Position numbers and translations under genes: made by a program
Shown: in pieces, positions 35,201 to 50,200 of the stretch
How the letters are laid out: the number at the start of each line of letters is the position of its first letter
How positions within the stretch are numbered: the first letter of the stretch is position 1
Notes under the pieces: model-generated
Seen by the model: the letters and a program-made list of their open reading frames with translations, nothing else
What the model was told of the DNA's origin: nothing
The model's database searches: none
Assembly (NCBI RefSeq): GCF_036711975.1
Contig: NC_091971.1
Location: 6,765,501 to 6,829,500 of the forward strand
DNA length: 64,000 nt
Direction of reading: 5' to 3'
Source: Onthophagus taurus
Lineage: Eukaryota; Arthropoda; Insecta; Coleoptera; Scarabaeidae

Positions 35201-38200
35201 GCAAATTGTTTTTGGTGTAAAATTTACGAGTTCAACTCCATAAATTTCACTCTCCAACTTTTTTAAACGTCGCGAGAGTTTCTCGACCTACTAAATGTGG
35301 GCAGCGTTCAAAACCCCATAAAGAAATCGTTTTCCGCTTGTGTGTCTCGCGCATAAATTGCCCGTTGAATAATTTATTACCCACACACACAGACAGTGTG
35401 TACCTACCCCTATCGACAATGTTTTAGAATCATCAAATCACCTTAACAGTTCATAAACACTTATGTAAAAAAAATTTATCCATAATTTATAAATTTATTT
35501 TTATAAGGCCCACTTTTACCATCCTCCTGATAAACTATCTAGAGGATAGTTGCCATGGTTACGGCGGTTTTAAGCGCCTTCATTGGCTAAGAGCTGGATT
35601 TATCTATCGGATAAATTTATCAAGAAGTGGTAAAAGTGGGCCTAAATTAATAAAACGGTTCAACAAGGATACAATATTATCGCCTATAATTATAATCATC
35701 CTTTGTATCATATTAGCCGAGATGTACGATTTATTTGCCAATTTTGGGTTGTTACGGTATTAATTGTAAAGCCTCGGTCGCAAGCGACCGTGGTTTAATC
35801 AGCTGCAATCACATATTTTTCAGCAATGTCCCAGACGATATCTTGATCATGAATTTGATTGTAGAAATGCATTTAATTACAATCTTTATTCCTGGAACGA
35901 TGAATCTGGAAAAAGTGGCCATAAACAAACGTAGTTCTGAAATGCATACGCGAGTGATTATTTACCTCGAAGTCGACAAAAAAGTCAACGTAATACACTT
36001 TTCTGTTCAAGAAGCAAAAATTTTCCTGTTCAAAGGGTAACAACGAGTAACGAAACTGAGTATAGTAATATATTAAATGCCTTTAACATATAGCAACATA
36101 ATTTGATTAAGTAATTTCGTAGTAATAGCAAATTACAATAATATTTTAAAACGACTGGTTAGAAATAAACGTTAAAAATTACTCGCTTATTAAATTGATG
36201 AATCGAAAGGAAATGCTTGAAATTGGACGTTTTTAATCATTGCCTTTATTTACACCTGAGCAAGCAATTGCAATGAATTTCGTTCGTTTCAATAGCAATT
36301 TTGTACGAGAATCATTTGGGGCCCCCGACTGAGCCTACGGTTTCTATAGCAACCCCCTCGGATGCAACCGTAAACATACGCCCCCGAACATGTTCGAACT
36401 TGAATTGAAACTCCCTCGAGATTTTACCACAGACTACCCCAAATCATACAACCTCAGAAGCTCAACAAGCAAATCTTGAAAACAATAAATTGACACGTGA
36501 AAAATGTTATACACAATCTATAAACTACTTTGTAATAATTCACTCTTTAAACGTTCAATGATTCAATCGTAATAGTTTCTTATAACTGTAAATCTCGTGT
36601 ATATTGGCTAACCGTATAAAGATGACTAACAAACAACGTCTCTTTAAAGAACTAACCGCACTACAACGAGATAAATCTTATTAGTCATCGCGTTTCGAAT
36701 CTGACGGTTCATAACTCTTATAAACGGTTGTACCGCAGCGCCTTTTAAACGAAGACCGTATTACAATTAATTGGCGATAAATTAAGCATGGCTAATTGGT
36801 CACAATCGGATGCAAATGATACTACACCTTGCTTATATATCGAGCTACAATGACCGCTCAATGAGCCTCTTATTACTATTACTATGTGAATAAGCGTAGG
36901 TAGCTATTTGCGAATTTGTTTGCAACCGGTATTTAATCGGATACAAGAAATATGAGTAAATACACAGTGTGTAATGAAAATTGAGGACAGACTTAATCGT
37001 TTGGAATAATTATAGATTTGTGCGGAAGTTGGTTTAAAAATAAGGTTAAGGTTGTATTACAATTTATAACTAAATTTAATGAGTTAAAAAATGGTGTTTG
37101 ATTTCATAAATAAAAACCGCAAGTTTAAAAACAGCTTTTTCAATGTATCAAATTTTGTGTTACTTTTAATTTTAATGTACAGAATCCATCAAAAAATCAG
37201 CAACACAAAATCACAATATGATAATTTCATTCATAATATTTAACACTGAACCTCGGCCGCAAACGTCCCATCCATATAAACAAAATTTTAGGTGCAATGG
37301 AACTAAAAAAAAAAGAAAAGCAAGGTGTTTATGACTTTTTGACCAACACTGTACACCATATTTTCAATGGCAACTCTATAATATTAAATTGACTAACACA
37401 TCTAAACGTGACCTCAAAGAGTTTGCGTGTGCAGACCTCGTCTTACACAGACTCATAAAGTAGCTTTGATTGTTAAGATTGTACGTGACTTAAACAATGG
37501 GTTTCAACTAAATATATTTTTTTTAATATTTCCGCTACAAGATAAATAAAAATTGTAAAATAAAACTATAAAATCTATAAATAATCTCATGTTCAATTAA
37601 CACAACATGTATACAAAGCAATTAATACCGAAGCAAAAACATAAACCTAATCAATCAATTAAAACGCTTAAAAAAATTATTCTCTTGGCGTCCGTAATGC
37701 TGATTATCTGTAAATTGTTTCTCGCTAGACGCAAAAACAATTAAACGAAGATAAAGTTTAAAATCGTTGGCGTACAGTGCTTTAAAGCGTTATACGAGCG
37801 GTCAAAACGTTTTATAACGCCTAATGAACGTATCTCGCGCTTTTTCCTTCATTGTTCCAAACAAGGTTAAATCCACTCGTGTAGTTGTCGTATTTATGCC
37901 TTTCGAATCCGCCGTCGATAAATTCTAATCCGTTCCTGTACTCGATGTTGCTGTGTGTATCAGATTCGTTTTAGACGCATTGCATAAGAATCGGCGTCGT
38001 GTTGTCATCATGTTGTGTAAGATACTAACGATTTCTCACGTGTTTATTACAAATAAAAAGAAAAAAATTACCATAAACGTCTTTTAATAAGTGTAATAAT
38101 AAAAATGTTGTTGGTTAAAGTGAGTCTTGAAATACACAAAACGTTTTGTATTGTTCTAATTCAAAAAGCGAGCATTATGACACCAGATACCCGGAGGATC

Positions 38201-41200
38201 GCTTCTTCAAACAAACTTTCGAACAATGGTTCCGAGTTTGGATACCGTAACGACATTCACAGTTCGACGAAGACGAAGAAGTTACGGTTTGCAGCCGGTG
38301 TTTGCTCATCGGGATGAGAATCGGAGTCGCGTTTATCTTTGTATAAATAAGTTCCATGACCTTTCCCAATTGCCATCCAGTTGGGGATCTTCTTCAAGTA
38401 CACTCGACGAATCTTCCTATTTAATATTAACATCAATTTAAATCTAATCATCCCATTCTGCATCCTACTTGTAGAATCAAAATTTTAATTGGAACAATCT
38501 CTAGATAAATAAACAATAGATTTTCGGTCTTTGTCTTCAACGTTCTCGAGCCTGTATAATGGGAGCACTCGTGGGGGGTTTAAAAATGGGGGAACGAAGA
38601 GGGCAAAAGGAGACCACGCGTGTAGCGGAATCTAATAATGACGGTACCGGAGCCCCGTTAATTGCATGCGCGGGAAGTATCTCCATCTCTTCGTATCCAC
38701 ATAGATACCCACGGGTTCTATAAAAGAGACCTTTGAACTCTGCGACTAGAGAATCACGTTAATTGATGGGTAAATCAATTTAACGGAATTACAAATTCAA
38801 TAAAGACACACCTCATCAATAAAATAAAAAAATGTCAAGTCAATCAACATCTTTAACATAGCAAAAATTCATTATCTCTTTACAATTCCATTTAAATGAA
38901 ACACGAAACGTGAGGTTATAATAAAATCTCTCTGACCTCATCTTCATGCTCAAGGGAATCCGATGAGTCACACTCCGTAACATTCCCCCGAAAAGACAAA
39001 TTCGCTGAAGAGCCATTAACGCCTTGTTTCCTTTTCCCCCTTCTTTTTGTTTGTTGAAAAACTTTCCTGTTTCAGAGTAACACGGGCGCGATATAATTAA
39101 CATTTTCCAGCAGTCACTCCAGGAAGCCGCCTCTACAATTAGCCGTTAAGTCTTGTTGGAAAACCAGCCAACCGGCGAACTCTCAAACACGACGCTTGTA
39201 ATCGCCGCTTCATGTACCTACAACTTCGTTTCAATTCGACTACATAACATTATTCGACGTCACATTAATTTTTGAGTTTATTGAGCGTATATAGGTAAAC
39301 TTGATGATATAATTTGATGCGACCTGACGTAATAAGATCAAGTGTGAGAAGTTCGTTTGGGCGTGACCTAGAATGTTAACACATTACAAGAAGAATGGAA
39401 GTGTGTTCTCGCAGCGGAAACGCTAAATAGGTTTAATTAAAGCAAATTGTCTATCTTATGATGGTAGTATAGTTGATTGTCCTCGTTTTTTTTTTCTTCA
39501 ATGGAAATCTCAAGTACAAATGGAATTATTTTACAGAAATTCTTAAAAAGCCATTTTCATATTTCCGGAATAAATCAGTTATTGCTACGCAATTTCAGCC
39601 AAAACAACAAATGATTATTGTATACTCTAAGTATCAATACTTAATTCCACTATTCAGTAACAGATTTCTCTATCTAGCAGATAATTCCAGAATTCTAGGA
39701 ATAATGTCGGCATTCTATGGATGATTCTAGTATTCAGTTGTTGGTTGTTGTATTTATAATGAGCCTTTCATCCCATAAGCATCAAGTAAATACGAGAAAT
39801 TGAGAAAATTAAGTCTCTTTGAGGCTAACTCTGCAGTTATTATAAAACCTCAAGGATTTCCAACAACTTCCTAAACCAAGAACCGAGATTGGTTGTTGTT
39901 TCTTCTCATTGGTTTTTACTTCTCCTCATCCTGCATCATACACCTCATCATTTCAAACTATCCAAATCAACATTGCATTTGAATATCGATTCCAGTAAAC
40001 TGCAGTGGATTTAGAACTTGATGCCAATGTTTAGATTAAACGAGAAGTTAAGACTTCAATCCAAACCAAACTCTAAAACAATATTTAAGAATTTCTAGCT
40101 AAGACCGTAGTACAAAAAGTTGTAGATGTAACCATCATATTTTTTATATACATATAGATAAATTACTTTCTAAAATATTTTTATTTAAACCAATAAATTT
40201 AATATAATTCATGATTATGCAATAGTTTATGTTAAAAATTAATGATTCATAAAGTTTCCATATGCACATGTACATATAGAACGGTGTTGTCTTGATGAAT
40301 GTGTGCGCTCAGTTATGCTCCGACGCAGCGGTGCGGCGCTTATTACCATCGTCCGGTAATCTCATAGCAAAAACACCGTCAGAACGTCTACGATAACGGT
40401 TACCCTATTTTCTTTTTCCCATCAAAGGCGAGGACACACACGCGCGTTCTCCTCAAAACGATTTTGCAACAATTTAATCTAATAAAGTTAATGTTATTAC
40501 CTTCCGCAGTTCAAACCCCATAAGTGTCGTTTCAAGTTCAAGTTCTTCGTTAAATATGAATCTAAAATACGACGCTATTAAACGTGGAAATAGGAGTTGT
40601 GTACTATTTAATGGTGGAACTTGGACCCACTTTAGCGTCAATCAGTGTATCTCGTAGCCAATTGTGCGAAATGGCAGATGGTCTGCGAGTGAACAACGCC
40701 ATCGGCAGCTGCAAGTCCTGCTGTGTTAGGCACGGGAGTCTTTAATATCTTAATTGAATCTGACTCCTCTTTGGTACTATATGACACCGTACTGGAGATG
40801 TTATAACAAAACAAGATTTATATTTGAAATAATCTTCACCTGAAAACTCTCTTTTTGATTGCGAGATGTACAGGAAATGTTCAATTATTTCACCCATTAC
40901 CTGTCAAAAAGCAATAAAGGAAATTTCAATTCCGGATCAGGTCTAATTGGCTCCTCTACGCTTGATGAAGTTGATTTATCATCGTCAACTCACAACAACA
41001 TCCGACCTCTTTAAATCTTATTTAATATTTTAAATACGTCAATTTAATTAATAGTGATTCGAAGTATCTTCTCATGTACATATTTGGCGAGGGGAATCGA
41101 GTCATTTTTCGGTCGCAGCCCCAGAGTCTGAATTATCACCGTCCCACATAGTCTATTGTTCGCCGAAGGAAATTTTAGTACGATGACGAAGACGATGAAG

Positions 41201-44200
41201 AAGATGAAAAAGACGAAGAAGATGAATAAGATGAACAAGAAGAGATGTAACACAAATTGAAATTGAACCGAGACCATCGACCCCATGAACTTGTCCATTA
41301 GAAGGACCAGGAAGTTCACGGAACGTAGTTGGACCGCGTGGGCACCATCGGAGATATCGGTTCGCGATGACGATGATTTGTGGGGGCGACAGATGCGCTT
41401 TGTTTGCAAAACAATAAACGGCGAAACGAGCTAGTCGATTGAGATCGAAACGTGCAGCAAAACGTGGGAAGACATCTTCTAAACAAGACCACGTTTTTTG
41501 TAAATAAAAAATGTTGACTTGAGACTTGAGACAAGATTTATTATAATAATACCCAAAAATAAAGAAAAAGTTTTCAATTTATCATCTTATTGCTTGTAAT
41601 GGATTATAATTGAACGGTTTTCTATAAATCTGTTGGATTCGCGGTTAGATTTGTTTGCCGCTATAATCCGAATAACTAGGATCACCTGGACCGTAACAAA
41701 ATTCAGCCCTAATTAAACCCGAGCGGCAACGATTTCCTATACGAACGGAATGTTAATTGAAGAGGCGCCCGACAGTAGTGTAATTACCCTCCTCTTCGTG
41801 CAAAGAGAGGGATCGATAATAAAAATACGTTCAGATTCGCGACCCAAATTTGCTCAAATAGATTATGACAAATCATTTCAGCGACTTCGACTGAAAGAAT
41901 TCTATTTAAATCACGTCAACATTAATTAATCGACCTTCTACTCCAATCAATAGATATCAATAACGCAAGAACACAAATATATGACGGAATGAAAGCTGAA
42001 ATCATTTGAAAAACAATTTTATATCAAGAAGTCATCTTTTTCACGTCGAAATAAATCTTTTTTAAAATGATATATAACAAGTTTGCACCAGTTTTATAAA
42101 AAGGCCTGAATTATTTATTTTGGAAAGTCGTCGAGTTTTTAACCGGGATTCTACTGTATATTGAAACGGTTTTCTCTGATAGCTTCCCAACCACAAGACT
42201 ACTTTGACATAGATAGTAAAATTTAATAATTTTTCACTTGTATTGTTTCTCGCACTTACAACAAAGGAATTTAACCTCATCACTCATAACTAACATAACG
42301 GTTAATTAAACCTACTTTGTCTGTCTTGAAAAAATTCCTCTTAAAAGAGGAAGTTCCATTGAAGGAAGAAATTAGTATGCTTGAAAGCATCAACATAAAA
42401 ACCGCTCTCAATTCAATTACAATACACCACCAGAATAAGCAATGATATATCCAAGAGAACAAACATCGTGAATAGAAAATTTAAACACCTGCATTTCTTT
42501 AAATTTTTTAATAAAAAAAAAGGCACTTTCACGCTCTCAAAAACTAAACGTTTAATAATTACAAGATAGTCCACAAAGTGAACGGCGAGAAAAGTTGGTG
42601 TTTTAGCGGCGCCGTTTAGGAATTTCAGTTTCTACGGTACCGTTATTATTGTTGCGCAAGAAATCTTGTAAAACTTTAAGAGGACAAGATCTCACCGAAA
42701 GTTCAAAAAGCTTTTATGTTCCAACAAAAAAAAAAGAACATTTTACACACTACTAAATTATAACTCGCCTTGTCATATCCAATTAGCCTTAAACTGATGA
42801 TCTGGATGAGTCACCTGGGTATCGAGAAAGATAGTTAATATAATGGATACAAGATCCGTTAAAGGCGGTAAGCCTTAAGTCTTATCTAACGCGAAAGTGC
42901 CGATTATAGAAGCTCTACCGCGTTACGCTGGCTAATGAATGTCACTTCTTCGGCACGGCTTCCTGTGGCCATTAAGGACTCTCTATGCAATCAGCTTTTA
43001 ATTGAAAGGAATAGTCTCGCTTATGCTGCCGGTGATGTCGTCGTTCTTATTTACGGCGACCACGTGAGAAATTGTCGAACAAAGACGGTGTGAATAGTTT
43101 ATAATGTTTGACTAATACTAAGCTGTATGTTGAAGTGGGATTAAAAATTAAGCTGGGAAATACATTTTTAAAATGCAAATTTTTAGAACTTGAAGTATTT
43201 TATAAAAATGGTGACAAATTCACCACAAAACCACTAAAAATACGATTCATTCAATATTATTCATAACAATTAAGTATAAAAACGTTTTGTTTGATAACTT
43301 TTATACCTTATTTATGAGATTTTTAGAACTGTGATTAATATAAATCGATTCGCTGTAATTCTGTCCTCTTTTAGATTTAATAATGCTATATAAACAGCAG
43401 AATGAATTAAACATCAACTATCTCTGAAATTTTTAACGCTTTTAGAGCAATTTACCAAGCCATTTATTAGAAACTGTAATGGAGGAAGTAATGATTAAAT
43501 GTAAAGGAAAATCTCCATTGGAGCTCAATTTATTTAAATAAAATCTTTCAAAAACATGATGATGATATGGGCAATTTTAATATTTACAGAAGCAACGCCG
43601 ATAACATTATCGAAAAAAATTTAGAGTGAATAAACATCACAAAATAATTTTTGATGTTTACTATTGCAATAAAAACATCATATGAAAATATTTAGCAAAA
43701 TTCACACCATTTAAACATGGCATTTTCGCATGTATATAAGATTTATCTTCAAACGTTGTTGTTACTGGTAATCACTGAGTCTCAGCCACAAGCGACCTCG
43801 GTTTAATTAGTCAAAAGATCTGCAAGTTCACTTGGTAATGCCGAGGTGCTATAATATGATGACCAACTTCAGGTTGATATAATCTTAATCACTAAGCTTC
43901 GTCTGCAAGCGACCTTTATTTTAGACCCAATCCAATTCAATCCCATACCTTACTATACCAGTAACCATTGATATGATATCTAAAAGTAAGTTGCTTTTAA
44001 TTCTTAATTTTTTTAGTTGAAAATGGTTTTCGTCGTAAACATTAAAATTTCATTTTCTTATTTGTTATTCATAGTTATTAAAGAATTTCATAATAAACTT
44101 AGGTTTTAAGCAGAAACAATAATTTATTTTTAATTTCCCCTCCATCATTAAGTATTTATCATAAATACGAATCGTTGAGTTGGAAAAGTAAGGCAAAAAA

Positions 44201-47200
44201 ACACCAATCAACAAATTCCCAACATATTTCCCCGTCATTTCCATTACGCGACACTTTTCATACCAGCCTCGTTTCTCTTAAATAAGCCTTAAACAAATCG
44301 TTTCTATGCCGCCGAAGCTCTATATTTTTGCAGTCGTGCCTAAAAATGCAATCCAGCAGACGAAACGGATCGTAGAGACTTAACGACTCGTCTTCATTAC
44401 ATAAAATTAACGAACTCTGTGATTATCTTGTTTGTTATGAAAGTGCGCGCAACTTGAATTTTTTTGCTAGTCGTTTCAAAGTTCGGAATCGCGTTTTAAC
44501 CTTGGCATGCATTTGCATGTTTTTGATTAGAAATGTAATAAAAAAAATTCGATGTGGCGGGAAAAAAAGGTTCTATGTCGTTATGGCACGACCCAATGTG
44601 AAATTCCAAATCCTTCGGCCGACGAAGAAACCAGTCGACCGAAAATCGAACAACAAAACCGACTTATTTTGAATGCTTTTTTTGTATCCGAAACCAACAA
44701 CAATGCTATAATGAAATAATACCATACAAAACTTAAAAAAGGAATGATGTCAAGATATCATTTTGCATTTTATGGTAAAGGTAAGATTGGGGAGATTTGA
44801 GTTTCCTTTATCTCTCTCCTTATCAATAGAATTTCCCCCTCGAAAAAGACGGTGTGGGTACCGGATCGAAAAGGGGGTTTTGGAGGTTTCATCGAAGGTC
44901 CCCACCTAAAAAGCGCGAACGGGGCAACTCGGAGCCGACGCCGCAACGCGCCAACTGACGACGACGACGACGGTTTAGAACCAGTCCTTCCGACAACACG
45001 TTTCTGGACGTACGTCGCAGTCGAATCAGCGTCGTCTCGAAAAGTGCATTTCCCGGCTAAACGAAACGAAAATCAATAGAGGCCAAACAGGATTTTCCGT
45101 GCTATATTCACCGTTAAGTTTTTTTCCAAGTGAAATACATAGTGTTTTTCATCTTTTTTTAAATCCTTTCCAAACCATATTATTCGTGATATGATAACAT
45201 TTTCTTATTGAAATATTTAAAAAAATGTAAGTATTGCAATTAAAATGTTTAATTATTAACTACGTCAACATGTTGAGTAATTTGAACAAAATGTTAAGTA
45301 AGTTTTATCGCGGTTTTTTTAGCGTGTGTTCGACCTTTTGAGAAATCCTTGATAATAAGCGACCTTTATCTGAAGAATTTACGAAAAAGTCAACAAAGTT
45401 AATCATGAGAAAATTAACATCGATGAAATCAACAAAGTCGTTTAATCATAAAAACTCGAATTCATTAAAATTGTGGTTTCTATAGAAACAACACATTATG
45501 TTTTGCTGATTTTTGCTTTCTATGTCGCACAATAATTTAGTTGCTGGGTGGATAGTTATTGATTATGTCGTGGGATATTCAAAAATCCTAATTTATTTAA
45601 TTTTTGAAAAAACTGTACTTTAAAATGTTTACAATTGAGGGGAACCTTTATAATAATTTATTCAACGGTTAAACCCAGGTAAAAATCTATTTGATAGGGG
45701 AGGATTTACCCTCTTTTCTTTCTTTTTTTGGGTATTGAAACGCATTTAAAATTTCTTTGGGTTTCCTCAAACATCTCGATTATTTAATACATTCATGATA
45801 CATAAATAGTTCCTGACATTTAAGCGACGTAATATGATTAGGAATTTTCTCAAGAATTAAAAAAAATTGCATAATCTATATATGGTAGTTACACAAACAT
45901 AATGAACCTGTTCCCGAATGACTTAATAAACTAAGCGAGTGAAGTCGAGTATAAAAAGAGAAGCAAGGACGGGGCGCCTCAGCTAATAAAACAAGTTCGC
46001 GATCGATGTCGATCTAAATTTTAAACCTCGTTTGCTTAAAACTCAATTACTAAGTCCATTAGATGTGAAGTTGTTGCTTCTAAGTAAACTCACCTCGGCG
46101 TATGTTTTCCCCCATTCTCCCAAGTAATATATTAAAGTGGGGAATTAAAGTAGAAAAGAAATTCCTACTTTACCGGTTTAGACAGGGATTTATTTGTGTA
46201 ATTCAAAAATTTTTGCCGCTCGAGAATCCTGCACACACAATTACAAAGAAGTCATAAACATAAACAAACCGACAATTTCCACTAACTATGCGGCTACGCT
46301 TGAATTTATCGGATTCAGAGAGCTTGGGAATGGAACTTGTCGCTTTTTCTATGTTTAATTGAAGAACTGGAATGTTCTTAACAACAAAGAAAAAGTTAAA
46401 CCATCATTAAAGATAAACAACACAATTAACACCACAATTTTTTTTTTATTTTCCAGAAATCCAAAAATGAAAGTGTCACTATTCACAATTTTCCTCCTAA
46501 TAATCCATCAATCTTCCTCTTACAACAGCGTACACCTCCTCGCAGAAAATCTCGAGCAACTTGTAACATCAACAACCCTTTCTTGGGTATCAGCTAGCTC
46601 CAAATCCAAGCCAGATTACGAAAACGCCGTTATTGGAGCTTATGAGTCACAATTAGGTACTTAATAAACATTTTTAATTTTTTTTATTTTAATCTCGTTT
46701 CATTTAGATGATAGCACTGAAGATAACTCAATCAAAAACCCGATTTACGTCTGCAGAGCGAAACAAAATACTTTCTGGGTGGCAGGTCATTTAAGACCTT
46801 ACGATAGAAAATGTTTAATGAGCGTTCACGGAATCGTACACGAAGTAGAGCGTTACGAGCTTTTGATCAACACCGAGAATTCCGCGAGATTAAGCTGGGT
46901 GAAAAGAGATAAATTCAGTACAGATCCTGCGGGTGTCGTAGTCGGCGGAGAAGATCCCTACAAGAATTACGTCGCTAGAAAACCATTAGAAAACAACCCA
47001 AGTTTAACCCACCTCTTAGGTAACCTAGATCCCAACCGAGAATTTGGAATAATCACCTTCGTCGAGGATAATAAAGAAGCGATTTCAGACGAGGGCGAAT
47101 TATTAGTTGAAACCGAACCGATCAAATACGAAATGATCGATGTTAAATACGAAAACGTTCGAAAAGGCCAACCGCGCGAAGAACGAATTTTAGGAAACGT

Positions 47201-50200
47201 CGTCTTAAAAAACGCCAACCTAGATGGGGACACAGCAAGAGTTGAAACCGTAATCGGTTATAACTACACTTATAAATTATATTGGGGACACGGACATGGA
47301 TTACTTTCCGGGTTACCTTTTGACGTTCACGACGAAAAGGATATCCGCAAGAACAAGTGGTCGATTCCCGAACAAAGAATAGAGGTTAAGATTGAAAGTA
47401 TCGAGTACTTTTTAATACCAGGCACCGCGGTGAACGTCACTTTAAAGGGAATCTACGTCGAAGCCGACTTACCCTACACCGGAACTGTTATTTCATACTA
47501 TAAAGATGGCGAAAAGCGCGAAAGAACCATTCGAGATAGCAAAAGAGAATCGACAATGTTAAGCGTCACCCCGGAATTTGGCCCCGTTTATTTCCTTCAT
47601 AACAATAGTTTTGTTCCAACAACCACCACAACAACCACGACGACAACTACAACCACAACTACAACAACTAGACGCACCACAATGGTCACTGAACCTCTTC
47701 CCATCGAAATACCCGAAATCCAAGAAACCGTTAAACCAAAGAAAACTCACGATACCGAAGGGAGAAAACAAGAAAATAGTAGTATGCAGTCTGATGATGG
47801 CGGCGCTTTATCTTTGAAGAAAAAAGAATCATCCGCATCGAGCGTGACCGTGAATATGCTTACATTTATAGCCATATCGGTTCATTTGTTGAGGGTGACG
47901 TAAACGCCAGGTTTAAAAATGAAAGTAAATATCTCGCTGCTGGCAGCTTTGATGTGATAGTCCTATAGTTTGATGTACATATATCGCTTCGTTTTTTTTT
48001 TGATTATCTCTCTCTTACTACATAGTCACCCTTCTTCTCTTATTCTTATTCTACTTCTTCTTACACTCTATATTTGTATATATTATAAAGAAAAAAAGAA
48101 TCTGTACGTGTTTGTAAATATTATAGCGCTGCGAAGAAGTGTCAGAAGTGATATAATATGTTTTTAAAAAATATTTAATAATGCGCGTTTAGTCGCAAAG
48201 ATTTAGGCCATAGCAAAAAAGACGAACGATAAGATGATGATATTTTTTCAAAAAAATTACGTGTAGAACAGTATTTCTAAATGTAGTAGGAAACCGGAGG
48301 TGTGGACATCTAAAGTTCCGTCCGTTGTTGTATCATCCTCGATCGTTAGATGTCCGTTTCTCTATGACGGAACCGTTTTCACGATGAAGGCGAAAATTTA
48401 AAAAATTTTTCGTATTTTGACGATGATGGAAAAAATTTCAAAAGGGACCGCGTAGAGGTTTGTCAAGTACAATTTCGTTGAATTACACCGACTGACTGAT
48501 TATTTTCCGCAAAGTTTAGTTAGGTACTATGTAAATTGTTTATTGTAGATATTATTCCGACAAATACTACTTAAAAATAAATTAAATCAAATTATTTCTG
48601 CGTTTCCTTTTCCTTCCTCTCAATCAAAAAATTTAAGTCCGAAAAATACATTACAGGTAAGTAATGATAAATAATAACACGTTAACTCACCATTCATATC
48701 AATTACACTTAAAAGTGAAATTTATTACGTACGGTATTATCACCAATCCCTCTTATTAGTGTCAAAGGAGGCAACGTTCTTCCCCTTAATTGACCGCGAC
48801 GAGATGTCATCGTACCTTAATTAGATATGCAACTCGTCCTCGCGTCATTTTAACTTCAATTAAGTTTTACAGGGACATGAGTAACGATACAATCCGTCTT
48901 CGTTACTTGTAGTTATCGTTGACATTATAATCGTACTTTTCAACCAAACTTAATTTAATTTTACGTCAAAATTGATTCGATAATAAAGTACTTTTTAATT
49001 AAATCTATATTTTACGATAATATTAATAAGAAAATTTGAAATGTCTATTGACAATTTTAAAATCAACAATAACATAAATAACAAAAAGTAGAACAAAAAT
49101 TGTTAATGAAATAATTCAAATAATTGAAAATTGTAAAAAAAACTATAAACTGTCGTCATCTAGTGGCGAGTAGATTATATAGATTATCATCTAGCACTAA
49201 TCATAGATATGTATAACAATTTTTTTTTCTTTTAAGCCTCTACATCTCATGTTGGGCTTCCCTTAATCTTTGCCTCCACTTCCCTCTCCGACCCTAAACA
49301 CCCAGAAGATCTCATGCATGTCCGCTTATTGCGTCTTACAACGTTTCCGGGGTTTTCCTACAAGTTCCCTTCCACGCATTTGTATATTGAGTGCCCTTTT
49401 TGGACCATTAACCTCTTCGTTTTGACGGAGTTTATACGCTAAATTAGCTAATTAGTCCGGGTTTCCGGTAAGTTGGTTCGCCCGTCCTACTCGGAGGACA
49501 ATAACCAAACCAACTCGTGTCATCCAAGAAAATAGAATCCCATTTGCTTCTCCCAACAACGTTGATTTCGAGATCATTTGTACGAACTTGGGTTGGGTTG
49601 GATTCTTGGTTGGGTTGTGCTGATGATCAATCGTGCAGGGCTGTTGTAGAGTCATTTTCTTCGTTCTCGAGAATCGTCGTGCTATTTCCTGGATGGATCT
49701 GTATTCTTTAGGTTCGGTACCACGTCTCCATCTCTCGCAGCTTCTTGTAATCAATTCACCACCCCTATTTGTATCAACAAGTTTGGAAACAATGATATCC
49801 AGCTGAACACTCAAAATCATCATAGTAAAAAAGTTGCAAAAACAATTTGTAAAACTTGGTGTTTTAAAGATTATAAAGCTAAACGAGAATTTCACATTAT
49901 TTCAAATAACTTATTTATTTTTTGTTAAGGTTCTTATTGACGCAAACATTCATTCAGTTTCGATTAAGCATTAAGGTATCTAAAAATACCGTTTCGGTTC
50001 ATTTAACCATCCGAATGTCCGCGTGGTCTACATTCCAGAGTATCGATTTTGCGCTGGAGTTGTTGCCGACCAGAGGACGTACAGGAGAGGGTTGATGGGG
50101 AGGCGAGGGTGTGTTGGCTTTGACGACGCCCTCACCGACGCCGCGGTGCCGCCGCCGTGTCTATAGCCTTGTCCCGTCTTCCCGTCCCGCCCTTAACCGT

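Larger units (their letters stand above)
33745..44840. other. First part of the 18-kb Mitoguardin intron
   Basis: No gene recognised. Contents: a MITE at 35506-35643, copies of the GC-core repeat at about 35768, 37250, 43783 and 43895, a GAA/GAT-type purine microsatellite at about 41180-41250, and AT-rich sequence otherwise. Scattered GC-richer patches (34680, 36300, 40320, 42600-43060) could be regulatory DNA for Unzipped or Mitoguardin, but this is only a guess from composition. Confidence 0.55.

Noticed and set aside
35735-36040. 101-codon plus-strand frame
   Set aside because: It begins inside the GC-core repeat and has no protein-like features; probably chance.
38840-39103. 87-codon minus-strand frame
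   Set aside because: No domain and no splice signals; composition like the surrounding intron.
44852-45079. 75-codon frame with DDDDD upstream of Unzipped
   Set aside because: The run comes from GAC triplets in a GC-rich block; no relation to known proteins. Kept only as a possible leader exon.
49452-49895. 147-codon minus-strand frame between Unzipped and tRNA-Pro
   Set aside because: The translation changes character along its length, shows no domain and no splice partners; a shorter frame overlaps it on the other strand. At most part of an old repeat.
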